From an uncultured Flavobacteriales bacterium (lineage in GTDB: Bacteria > Bacteroidota > Bacteroidia > Flavobacteriales > Schleiferiaceae): 64,000 nucleotides of DNA. The translations under genes and the position numbers were made by a program. This document shows, one piece after another, positions 34,296 through 43,151 of this stretch. The notes under the pieces were generated by a model. It searched no databases and was not told the DNA's origin. It saw nothing but the letters and a program-made list of their open reading frames with translations. How positions within the stretch are numbered: position 1 is the first letter of the stretch; each line of letters begins with the position of its first letter. The stretch lies in the NCBI GenBank assembly GCA_913055685.1, contig CAJXKC010000002.1, positions 62,001 through 126,000 on the forward strand. Direction: 5' to 3'.

Positions 34296-35396
34296 ACGAA
34301 AGGCTCCCCTAATCAAATACCTGGTCTCCTTTCTAATTTGAGGGGCGCTAAAGTAGCGGCTATTGCGCTGACCTAGTTGCACCGCCACTTTGTTTAATTT
34401 GACAGTCTCCGCTTCGCTATTCGCTTCATAAACGAAGAATTGATCACCTTCCTCCAATAATGCTTCTATGGGTAAGGCCAAAAAACTTTCCTCCTGAGTC
34501 TTGATTAAGGCTTCTACGTACATCCCTGGCTGTAACTGGGGAATGTCTTGCTGAGGGGATATCTCGGCGTGTAAATTGGCCGTTCCTTTAGCCGCATTGA
34601 GCGCTGGGTTTATTAGTTTGATTTTAGCATCATACCATTCTTCCGAACCTTGCAGGCGAAACTTTAAAGCCTGATCAATGGCGATCTTTTTTAAGTCTTC
34701 TTCAAAAACTTGGATACCTAAATGCAGCTGACTATTATCGATAATTTTTAGGGCCAATTGTCCGGCCTCCAAATATTTACCCTTACTGAGGTGGACCTCA
34801 CTAATAATACCATTTATAGGCGCTTTTACCGCTACTCTCGATTGAAGACGCGAGGCAGTCAATTGCTCCGCCGAAATATTTACAAGTGCTAGTTTTTTAC
34901 GCAAAGCTTGCCACTCGGCTTCAGCCTCTAAAAACTTACTTTCACTTTCCTGCCACTCTTTGTCGGCAATAGCTTCTTTTTCCGCCAAATTTGATAGGCG
35001 TTCATAATCTTGTTTTAACCACTGGTACCGCGCATTAGCTTTAAGGTATTGCTCTTGAAGTTCGATGTAGAATGGGGCTTCGAGGTAAAAGAGCGTCTGA
35101 CCCTTTTTAACCTTTTGGCCACTTAGCAGATGGGTCTCCGCTACGTAGCCGCCGTAAACCGGACTTATTTCGGCTAGAAACTCGGGTGCTACCTCGGTAT
35201 TCCCCGTACAGCTGATACCATCTGAAAAAACTTGGTTCTGGGCCATGCCAAGCTCGAAATTCCCGGCTTTTATTTGCGCCTGACTTAGCTCCAATACCCG
35301 GGGCTCTGCACTTACACTTTCTGCTTCCACCTCGCTCTTCTCCCCGCAGGCTGCGGCAAGGCCAATTGCCAAAAGGAATAGTAACTTTTTCATCAA
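34281..35396 (-). CDS. RND efflux periplasmic adaptor lipoprotein (CusB/CzcB-like)
   Basis: A 371-residue membrane fusion protein. The signal ends in a lipobox, LAAAC, with C17 as the lipid site. A barrel-sandwich segment (ISPVYGGYVAETHLLSGQKV and later VAVKAPINGIISEVHLSKG) flanks a helical hairpin (about 120-175), followed by a beta-barrel. It bridges the inner-membrane pump and outer-membrane channel. Its start overlaps the pump stop by 4 nt (ATGA). Lack of a His-rich region leaves the metal unspecified. Confidence 0.9.
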   Translation of the reverse strand: MMKKLLFLLAIGLAAACGEKSEVEAESVSAEPRVLELSQAQIKAGNFELGMAQNQVFSDGISCTGNTEVAPEFLAEISPVYGGYVAETHLLSGQKVKKGQTLFYLEAPFYIELQEQYLKANARYQWLKQDYERLSNLAEKEAIADKEWQESESKFLEAEAEWQALRKKLALVNISAEQLTASRLQSRVAVKAPINGIISEVHLSKGKYLEAGQLALKIIDNSQLHLGIQVFEEDLKKIAIDQALKFRLQGSEEWYDAKIKLINPALNAAKGTANLHAEISPQQDIPQLQPGMYVEALIKTQEESFLALPIEALLEEGDQFFVYEANSEAETVKLNKVAVQLGQRNSRYFSAPQIRKETRYLIRGAFRLATD

Positions 35397-38300
35397 TTCA
35401 AATATTTTAATTGCAATAGGGCCATGGTGTAATCCCTTTTCACTTGTAGGTGATCCTCTTTTAATTTTAGCGCCTGTTCGAGATAGCGACTGTACTCGAT
35501 GAAGCTAATGGCTCCATTCTTAAAAGCAACATCCGCCTGAGATTTTAAAGCTTCAATTAATTGCAATCCTTCAGTATTAAAATAGTCTAACTTGGCTTCT
35601 AGGCGCTCTGCTTCGAGTTCCAGTTTTTGCACTTCAGTAGTAAGGCGATTGGCATAGGCGTCTTTTTCGGCTACAGCAATTGCCTGTTCCACTCGAGCGG
35701 CTTTCAACTGGGCTTTATTGCTGCCAAACCAAAGGGGAATGGCTATTCCTGCCTCAATACCCGAATAGGGGCGTGCATTTGCCCCCTGATTATTACCTTG
35801 AAACAAGCCAATGCTTAGATCGGGTAAAAAACCCTGTGCTGCTTCCTGTCTTGCCGCTTGTTTCCAGCGAATTTTAGCCTCGCTGCTTAGGAGTAATTCT
35901 TCTACACTAGGCCTTGCGGCGGATGGGATTTCTCCGATTAATGCTGTCGCTTGCACGGTATAATCATCTTCGGCCTGCAAGAGGGCATTAAAGCTTAATA
36001 GGGCGGCTGCTTCTTCCTTTAACCTTTGGTCTTTTAGGATCTCAATTTCCCGCTGTTTAGCCTGAGCGCTAAGTTGCTCCAGTTTAGAGCTTTGGCCTTT
36101 TTCGAAGCGTAATTGAGCCAATTGGGCGTAATCGCTATAAATGCTATCTAGGCTTAAGGCCAGTGCGAGGCGTTTTTTTGCATAGACTAATTGGTAATAC
36201 ACTCGACTAATTTCTAAATGCAGTCGACGTTTAGCCAAATCCAGTTGCGCAGTTTGGTAAGCTACTTGCGCTTTGTAATTTTTATAACGCGCTCCATAAA
36301 TGCTAGGGAATTCCAATCTTTGTCGGAAGCCCCAAACATTAAGGGCCTGGTCATTGGGCGCAATATTGTTCTCGTCGTAACTATAGAATATCTCGGTACG
36401 ATCAATATTAAAGGCCCCCGAAACTAAGGCTTCGGCTCTTTCTTGTTGCAGGACGGCGGTTCGAAATAGAGCATTATTCGCTTCTCCAATTTCTAGGGCT
36501 TCCTCGAGGCTTAGGCTCTTTTGGGAATAGGCTTGAAAGCCTGATAGGCTCAGGAGTAATAATGCCAGTGTAGCGGTATTAGCTTTCAGCTTAAGCTTCT
36601 TGTTTCGATATTCATGCATCATCGCATAAAGAATAGGTAAAACGATTAAGGTAAGCGCCGTTGCACTTATGAGTCCGCCTACCACTACCGTTGCCAGTGG
36701 TCTTTGTACTTCTGCACCTGCCGAGGTGGAAATGGCCATCGGTAAAAAACCCAGAGCCGCCGCCGAGGCGGTAAGCAATACGGGGCGCAGCCTTTTTTGA
36801 GTCCCTTCAATGATTAGTTCCTTAAGACTGCTAAAGGACTGTTTCTCCAGACTTTTAAACTCTTCGATAAGCACTAGTCCGTTGAGTACCGCAATACCAA
36901 ACAGGGCGATAAAGCCGACTCCCGCAGAGATACTAAAGGGTAAGCCGCGGGCATAGAGGAGGAGCACTCCGCCTATCGCCGACATGGGTATGGCACTAAA
37001 TATCATTAGGGCTTCATAAATAGAGTCGAAGGCGAAATAGAGTAGGATGAATATGAGCACTAGAGCTATGGGTACGGCTACACTAAGTCTTTGGGTAGCG
37101 GCCCTAAGGTTTTCGAACTGACCGCCATAAGTTACTCGGTAGCCACTGGGTAAATTTAAGTTTTGATCGATGATCCCTTGAATTTCTTGAACCATGGATT
37201 CGAGGTCACGACCGCGAACATTAACACTAACTACAATCCGTCTTTGGGTATTATCACGGGAAATCTTAGCTGGACCTTTAGTGTATTCAATTTTGGCAAA
37301 TTCACGCAGGGGTAAGAACCTTCCATCCGGCATTTTTATGGGGCTATTGGCTAAGTCTTCGATGCTTTGTCGGTTTTTCTCATCAAAGCGAAGGACCAGA
37401 TCAAATTGCCGTTCCCCTTCAAAAATGGTGCCTGCACTTTTACCTGCAAAAGCGGTTTCCAAAACCCGGTTTAGGTCCTCGATATTAAGGCCGTATCGCG
37501 CAATTTTAGCCCGATCGTAGTGCACACTCATCTGCAGTAAGCCAACTGTTTTCTCTACTATGATGTCTGCGGCGCCTGGTACATTTTCGATAAGCTTTTC
37601 AATTTCTTCTGCCTTTTGGTGCAGTAGGTCAAGGTCTTCGCCAAAGACCTTTATGGCTAAATCGGCACGTACCCCAGTGATTAATTCATTGAAGCGCATT
37701 TCTATAGGTTGCGTAAACTCGAAGTCCATGCCCGCCAAGCGCTCACTAAGGGCTGCTTTAAAGGCATCGGCTAAATCATCTTTACTTTCGGCAGTGGTCC
37801 AATACTTAGGCGCTTTTAATTTAATGATGACATCACTTTCCTCCATGCTCATCGGATCGGTAGGAACTTCGGCCGCCCCAATGCGAGTTACTACCTGGTC
37901 AACTTCAGGGAATTCACCCAGAATCTTTTCAATTTCGGTGGTAATGGAAACCGTCTCTTTGAGGGAGGTCCCAGTTTTAAGCACCGGTTGTATAACGAAG
38001 TCGCCCTCGTCTAAGGTAGGTACAAACTCGCCTCCCATGCTATTGAAAAGGAATAAGCTAGCGCCAAATAAACTGAAGGCGGTGACTAAAACTTTTTTCG
38101 GATTATCTAAGGCCCAGCTGATGCTCGGTCTATACTTGCCTTGCAGCCAGAGAATGAGCTTGTCTGAGATATTTGATTTCTTTTTTTGCTGCGGCTTAAT
38201 GAAGATGGAGGACATCACCGGAACATAGGTGAAACAGAGTATCATAGCACCTATCAGCGCAAAGCTAAACACCATGGCCATGGGCCTGAACATCTTACCT

Positions 38301-39721
38301 TCGACTCCGGTGAGGGCCAGAATTGGTATGAAAACGATGATGATAATAAGTTGGCCGAAAATGGCGGAGTGCATCATTTTGACGCTTCCTTCCAAGCTAA
38401 TCTTATCGGTAAGGGCTTGTTTGGCCTCCTTATTTAATGCCGCGATCTGAGCACTATTGCTATTTATTTTAAAGGCGATGTATTCGATGATAATTACTGC
38501 ACCATCGATTATAATTCCGAAATCAATTGCTCCCAAACTCATTAAGTTGGCGTCTACCCCAAATAGGTACATGAGCGACAAAGCAAAGAGTAAACTAAGG
38601 GGAATTACGGAGGCAACTACTAAACCAGAGCGCAGATTTCCCAATAGCAGGACCACTACAAAAATTACGATTAAGCAGCCCAGAATTAGGTTTTCAGCAA
38701 TAGTAAAGGTGGTTTTATCTATAAGCTCACTGCGTTCTAGGAAACCGTTGATACTGATTCCTGGAGGGAGGGTTTTGGAAATCTCCGCTACCCTTTGCTT
38801 TACCAAGTCAATCGTCTTTTTGGAATTGGCACCCTTTAGCATCATCACTTGGCCTAAGACTTTTTCTCCCTCACCATTCGCCGTAATTGCTCCAAAGCGG
38901 TTGGCGTGTCCAAATTGAACTTTGCCAATATCTCGCATATAAATGGGTAAACCATCGCGCTGGCCAACCACAATGTTTTCAATGTCTTTAAGCTGTTTTA
39001 TTAAACCCTCCCCACGCACAAAATAAGACTGGCCTGACTTTTCGATATAAGCTCCACCCGACACGCTGTTATTTTTCTCTAAGGCACTAAAAATCTCGGT
39101 AATGCTTAGGTGCATGGCCCTTAGTTTTTGCGGATCTATAGCAACCTCATACTGTTTTAAATAACCACCCCAAGTATTTACTTCTACAACTCCAGGAATA
39201 CCAGAGAGCTGCCTTTTTACTATCCAATCTTGGATGCTTCGCACTTCGCTTAAGGGGTATTTATTTCGATAGGCGGGGTCTACTTCAATGTAATATTGAT
39301 AAATCTCGCCCAAGCCGGTACTTATAGGCCCCATAAAAGGTTTGCCGAAGCCAGCAGGGATTTTCTCTTCGGCGGTTTTTAGTTTTTCCGCAATAAGTTG
39401 TCGGGGTAGATAGGTGCCCATATCATCCTCGAAAACCACAGTAACCACCGATAATCCAAACTTAGAAACTGAGCGTATCTCTTTGACGCCGGGTAGATTA
39501 GCCATTTCTAGTTCTACCGGATAAGTGAGAAATTTTTCCACGTCTTCGGTAGCAAGGCTGCGGGAGGTAGTAATTACTTGTACTTGATTGTTGGTTACGT
39601 CTGGAACGGCTCCAATCGATAGTTGGCTTAAAGAGTAGAAGCCAAAAGCGCTCATTGCTAAGGTCAGTAATAAAATAATGAGCTTATGCTCGATGCTGTA
39701 TTTTAATAGACGGTCAATCAT
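35393..39721 (-). CDS. CusA/CzcA heavy-metal RND pump fused to TolC-like channel
   Basis: A 1442-residue fusion. Residues 1 to about 1045 form a heavy-metal RND pump with twelve membrane segments, including the proton-relay helix AIDFGIIIDGAVIIIEY. Residues about 1068-1442 are a TolC-type outer-membrane factor (long helices ending LLQLKYLN). Between them, TATLALLLLSLSGFQAYSQ (about 1049-1067) looks like a signal peptide with a cleavage site. CusA or CzcA exports Cu+/Ag+ or Zn2+/Co2+/Cd2+; the metal cannot be told. Such fusions occur in Bacteroidota. The two-component pair upstream probably controls it. Confidence 0.92.
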   Translation of the reverse strand: MIDRLLKYSIEHKLIILLLTLAMSAFGFYSLSQLSIGAVPDVTNNQVQVITTSRSLATEDVEKFLTYPVELEMANLPGVKEIRSVSKFGLSVVTVVFEDDMGTYLPRQLIAEKLKTAEEKIPAGFGKPFMGPISTGLGEIYQYYIEVDPAYRNKYPLSEVRSIQDWIVKRQLSGIPGVVEVNTWGGYLKQYEVAIDPQKLRAMHLSITEIFSALEKNNSVSGGAYIEKSGQSYFVRGEGLIKQLKDIENIVVGQRDGLPIYMRDIGKVQFGHANRFGAITANGEGEKVLGQVMMLKGANSKKTIDLVKQRVAEISKTLPPGISINGFLERSELIDKTTFTIAENLILGCLIVIFVVVLLLGNLRSGLVVASVIPLSLLFALSLMYLFGVDANLMSLGAIDFGIIIDGAVIIIEYIAFKINSNSAQIAALNKEAKQALTDKISLEGSVKMMHSAIFGQLIIIIVFIPILALTGVEGKMFRPMAMVFSFALIGAMILCFTYVPVMSSIFIKPQQKKKSNISDKLILWLQGKYRPSISWALDNPKKVLVTAFSLFGASLFLFNSMGGEFVPTLDEGDFVIQPVLKTGTSLKETVSITTEIEKILGEFPEVDQVVTRIGAAEVPTDPMSMEESDVIIKLKAPKYWTTAESKDDLADAFKAALSERLAGMDFEFTQPIEMRFNELITGVRADLAIKVFGEDLDLLHQKAEEIEKLIENVPGAADIIVEKTVGLLQMSVHYDRAKIARYGLNIEDLNRVLETAFAGKSAGTIFEGERQFDLVLRFDEKNRQSIEDLANSPIKMPDGRFLPLREFAKIEYTKGPAKISRDNTQRRIVVSVNVRGRDLESMVQEIQGIIDQNLNLPSGYRVTYGGQFENLRAATQRLSVAVPIALVLIFILLYFAFDSIYEALMIFSAIPMSAIGGVLLLYARGLPFSISAGVGFIALFGIAVLNGLVLIEEFKSLEKQSFSSLKELIIEGTQKRLRPVLLTASAAALGFLPMAISTSAGAEVQRPLATVVVGGLISATALTLIVLPILYAMMHEYRNKKLKLKANTATLALLLLSLSGFQAYSQKSLSLEEALEIGEANNALFRTAVLQQERAEALVSGAFNIDRTEIFYSYDENNIAPNDQALNVWGFRQRLEFPSIYGARYKNYKAQVAYQTAQLDLAKRRLHLEISRVYYQLVYAKKRLALALSLDSIYSDYAQLAQLRFEKGQSSKLEQLSAQAKQREIEILKDQRLKEEAAALLSFNALLQAEDDYTVQATALIGEIPSAARPSVEELLLSSEAKIRWKQAARQEAAQGFLPDLSIGLFQGNNQGANARPYSGIEAGIAIPLWFGSNKAQLKAARVEQAIAVAEKDAYANRLTTEVQKLELEAERLEAKLDYFNTEGLQLIEALKSQADVAFKNGAISFIEYSRYLEQALKLKEDHLQVKRDYTMALLQLKYLN

Positions 39722-39776
39722 TTCTGAAGCTTAGGACAAAATTAGAGTCTGAGGCTATGGCGAATAAGGGCTAATC

Positions 39777-41144
39777 TTAATTCTTACTTAAGGTGAGTAT
39801 AAAGTAGTTTTCCTTTTCAGCCCGAGCTTCATACCTGAGTTTAGCCCCCAAACTTTCGGCTGCCTTTTTCGCAATCGCTAGGCCAAGCCCATTTCCTTTA
39901 ATGCGGCTTTCTAGGCAGTCAGACCCTCGGTAAAAGGCTTGGAAAATTTTATCTCTTTCTTGCCTCGGTATTTGTTTGCCCAGGTTGCCGATTTCGATTT
40001 GGTATTCTTCTGCCTTTTCCAAAAGGTTGATCCAAATTTTACCTTCCGGTTGATTATACTTTACCGCATTCCCCAATATATTGCCAAGTATTAATTGAGC
40101 CTGATGCTGGGCTAAGGTGAGGGTTTCCTTTTCTTTCTGGCGATGTATCTGAATGTCTAGTTCATTGATTGATTTCTCCAAGCTTTTCAAGGTTTCATCA
40201 ATTAATTCGCTTAAGGGTCGTTGCTGCTCTTGATGCGGACTCAGTTGTTCGATCCTGGCCATGGTAAGTAGCTGATCGGTGATATCCGACATACGGTCAA
40301 TTTCACCCAGGCAATACTTAATTTTTTCTTGGTATTCTTCGGCCGTTCTTTCGCGGCGAATAAGGACTTCGAGCGTACCACGCAGACTAGCAATAGGGGT
40401 CCGTAATTCATGCGATGCATCAGAAGTAAACTCCTTTTCACGGTTTAAAGCTTGTTCAATTCGGTCCAGCAATTGGTTAAACTGTTGGGAGAGCTGGTAA
40501 ATTTCATCTTGATATTTAGGCAGTTGAACCCGCTTGGTAAATTGGTGCTGACCAATGCCTTGTACTGCCTGAGTGAGGTCCTCAACGGGTTTAATGTTTC
40601 TCTGTGCTAATTGTCGCGAGAAAAAGAAGAGGGTCAGGAGAAGAAATAGGTAGACCCAAAACAAAACCCAAGCTAAACCACTAAGAATGGATAGGGCCGA
40701 CTCACTAGACATAGCAGCCAAGATATAGCCTTTTAATTCTCCTTCTTCCTTAAGCGCTAATTGCACTTGTCGAATGCGTTGGGTGTTGAGTTCACTATTA
40801 AAATGTTCGGTGCGTGGAGGGAAGTGAGCCTTTAATTGTCCTTCTTTGAGGTTGGGCGACTTATCCATCACCTTACCATGGCGATCGATAATCTGAATGA
40901 AAACTGGGTTTACTTGAACTTCACGATGTTCTCTTTCTTCCCATTCTGCTTTATTGTAGAAGCGAATACTGTCGCCTTGAATGCGTACTTCATAGGTGTG
41001 CTTCTCTGCCTCATAGTCTAAATCGCGGTCGAGGTTTGCGAATACCACTTCTCGAGCTACTAAGTAAACCACTATAAAGCAGATAGCCATTAAAACGGCG
41101 GTAGCCCAGAGGTATTGAATGGCGATTCGATCTTTAAAACGCAT
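39777..41144 (-). CDS. sensor histidine kinase, heavy-metal type
   Basis: I start at the ATG at 41144 (MRFKDRIAIQYLW), 455 residues, leaving 1 nt after the response regulator stop. Two membrane segments (about 11-31 and 152-175) enclose a periplasmic sensor. HAMP (about 183-235), HisKA with H245 in SDASHELRTP, and a HATPase with the N box and GNGLGLAIAKKAA follow. Position directly before the RND efflux genes suggests a CusS/CzcS-like role in metal sensing, which is inferred from context. Confidence 0.9.
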   Translation of the reverse strand: MRFKDRIAIQYLWATAVLMAICFIVVYLVAREVVFANLDRDLDYEAEKHTYEVRIQGDSIRFYNKAEWEEREHREVQVNPVFIQIIDRHGKVMDKSPNLKEGQLKAHFPPRTEHFNSELNTQRIRQVQLALKEEGELKGYILAAMSSESALSILSGLAWVLFWVYLFLLLTLFFFSRQLAQRNIKPVEDLTQAVQGIGQHQFTKRVQLPKYQDEIYQLSQQFNQLLDRIEQALNREKEFTSDASHELRTPIASLRGTLEVLIRRERTAEEYQEKIKYCLGEIDRMSDITDQLLTMARIEQLSPHQEQQRPLSELIDETLKSLEKSINELDIQIHRQKEKETLTLAQHQAQLILGNILGNAVKYNQPEGKIWINLLEKAEEYQIEIGNLGKQIPRQERDKIFQAFYRGSDCLESRIKGNGLGLAIAKKAAESLGAKLRYEARAEKENYFILTLSKN

Positions 41145-41145
41145 C

Positions 41146-41814
41146 TTAGGAATCTTTGATAATGTATCCCACGCCACGAACGGTTTGGATTAAGTCATTT
41201 CCCTTGTGGAGATTCAGTTTTTTACGCAAGGCATTGATAAATACATCAATAACTCCAGTAGGATAATCGAAATGGATATCCCATACTTTTTCAATGATGT
41301 CTTTGCGGATGCAAACCGAATTCTTGTTTTCCAAGAGGTATTGGAGGAGCGCAAATTCTTTTTGGGTTAGATCGATAGGTTTATCGGCCTGTTTTACTTC
41401 GTGCTTATCTGGGTCGAGCCGAAGGGAACCAACACTAAGAATCCGGGAAGATTCCTTTTCTTCCCGCAGCTGTACTTGAATACGGGCGAGTAACTCCTCG
41501 AAATGAAAGGGCTTTTTAATGTAGTCGTTGGCCCCGGTATTTAAAGCCTCTACGGTTTCACTAATGGTATCCTTAGCGGTGAGAAAAATTATGGGCGTGG
41601 CTTTATTTTCTGAGCGAAAGGCTTCGCAAATTTCTAAACCACTTTTTCCCGGCAACATCCAATCGAGCAGTAATAGCTGATAATGACCAGAAAGGGCTAG
41701 GTCGAGGCCCTTGTTTCCATGGTGGGCAATGTCCACCTCAAAGCCTTCTTCTTCGAGGCCCTGCTTTAGGAAATTGGCAATGCCAATTTCATCTTCTACC
41801 ACCAAAATTCGCAT
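41146..41814 (-). CDS. OmpR-family response regulator
   Basis: A 222-residue regulator. The receiver domain has the acidic pair VVEDEIG, phosphorylation site LLLLDWMLPGKSG and KKPFHFEEL; the C-terminal winged helix ends IQTVRGVGYIIKDS. It should be phosphorylated by the adjacent kinase and control the efflux genes. The ATG lies 4 nt after an exact TAATTTTG box (41819-41826), so its mRNA probably begins at the start codon. Confidence 0.93.
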   Translation of the reverse strand: MRILVVEDEIGIANFLKQGLEEEGFEVDIAHHGNKGLDLALSGHYQLLLLDWMLPGKSGLEICEAFRSENKATPIIFLTAKDTISETVEALNTGANDYIKKPFHFEELLARIQVQLREEKESSRILSVGSLRLDPDKHEVKQADKPIDLTQKEFALLQYLLENKNSVCIRKDIIEKVWDIHFDYPTGVIDVFINALRKKLNLHKGNDLIQTVRGVGYIIKDS

Positions 41815-41818
41815 GGGA

Positions 41819-41826
41819 CAAAATTA
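41819..41826 (-). promoter_or_regulatory. TAATTTTG -7 box, 4 nt before ATG
   Basis: Read on the minus strand, an exact TAnnTTTG match followed by TCCC and the ATG of the response regulator. Confidence 0.55.
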
Positions 41827-41868
41827 CTGTGCGGGGCAATTCTTTTTTTGCTTAAAAATTAAGGTTTG

Positions 41869-43083
41869 CTAAAAATCCAGGTCTACGGTACTTCCTATCA
41901 TTATACCGAAGTAATCGAATTGGGCTGAACCATTAAGTAATTCCTCGGAGGAATTGGCGAAGAATACGCCTACACTGTTTAAGGTGCGGCCTATTCGCAG
42001 TCGGCTGCCGGCGGTAAGTACGGTGGTTTCCCGCTGACTACCATTTTTACTGCTAGGTAGATAAGCAAAGCCTAAATAGCTCACGCTGTTGCTGTTAATG
42101 CTATATTTAAAACCAGTGCTAGCACGGTAGGAGGCTTCTCCAGCCTGACTCGCTGGGAATAAACCCTGGCTCTGTGCGCCAAAATAATTGAAGTCGGCAC
42201 TCCATTCTAATTTCGTACCTATTTTATAATCAATGCCAAAACCTATTCTTGCACCATTGGATAAATGGGTTTTAACGTCATTAGTTTCATACGATGTGAA
42301 TTTTGGTATGGAGTTGGTACCAGCAATACTGGTACTTCCCCGATCTACACCCTGGGCGAATAAATTAAGATTAGGACTAGTAAGGGTGAGTCCCAGTCTT
42401 AGCGATTCCCATTGCTTAAGCAGGCCAAACATGGCACCGAGACTGTAAGACTCAGCTTCTTGATAGCCATTATATAAATAGAAATCTGCTGGGTTACCTG
42501 TGCTAAACTGTTCAATTACAATGATGTTGGAATAACTGTAGTAATTGCCATAAATGGAAAAACCTAAAGACCATCCTTCGCCTAAGTCTTTTCCAGCCCC
42601 TAAAAATCCAGAATAAAGGGACTCTTTTACGCCTTCAGTTATATTAAGTTTATTAAAAGGACTGCCACTGGCCGATTCAAATCTTTCTTCACCGGTATAA
42701 TCAAGGTAGTTGGGTACGCAGAGTGCGAAGGAAAAATTCCAACCCCATTTGTCCAGATGGTAGATTAAACTGGTAGGCATAAACTGCAAACCACTGGCAT
42801 TTAGATCGATCGATTCCCCTCCAAGGCTTGCTGCTCCCTCGGCGGTATATTCGAACTCGAAATAGGCATTACCACTAAAGGAGAAGCTATTTCCGGTATT
42901 GAGGACTAAAGCGGCAGGATTAAAGATAACCGCACTATTGGGGCTTTGACCTGCGATTCCACTATTAGCCAGGAGCGCCGACTCATCCCCTAAAGGCAAT
43001 AATTGCTGATTAAAGTATTGGTTTTGTGCATTACTGCTTAGCACAATAGCTAAAAGTCCAAATCCGAGGGCGAATCTTCTCAT
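41869..43083 (-). CDS. FadL/OmpP1-like outer-membrane transporter
   Basis: A 404-residue protein with a signal peptide (1-19). FadL traits are GDESALLANSGIAG and SAVIFNPAALVLNTG near the N-terminus, where the N-terminal hatch lies, then alternating strands and a terminal aromatic (VDLDF). FadL proteins take up hydrophobic compounds such as fatty acids across the outer membrane. It stands between the metal two-component genes and the PAS kinase, without obvious functional link. Confidence 0.82.
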   Translation of the reverse strand: MRRFALGFGLLAIVLSSNAQNQYFNQQLLPLGDESALLANSGIAGQSPNSAVIFNPAALVLNTGNSFSFSGNAYFEFEYTAEGAASLGGESIDLNASGLQFMPTSLIYHLDKWGWNFSFALCVPNYLDYTGEERFESASGSPFNKLNITEGVKESLYSGFLGAGKDLGEGWSLGFSIYGNYYSYSNIIVIEQFSTGNPADFYLYNGYQEAESYSLGAMFGLLKQWESLRLGLTLTSPNLNLFAQGVDRGSTSIAGTNSIPKFTSYETNDVKTHLSNGARIGFGIDYKIGTKLEWSADFNYFGAQSQGLFPASQAGEASYRASTGFKYSINSNSVSYLGFAYLPSSKNGSQRETTVLTAGSRLRIGRTLNSVGVFFANSSEELLNGSAQFDYFGIMIGSTVDLDF

Positions 43084-43151
43084 TTTTAAAAAATCAAATT
43101 CCTAATTTAGGGTCCTGCCTAGAGCTTTAAAGATAAACCAAACCTCAACAA

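Noticed and set aside
37560-38228. 222-residue open frame opposite the metal pump gene
   Set aside because: It is antisense to a conserved pump, Ser/Lys-rich from complementary codons, and has no domain.
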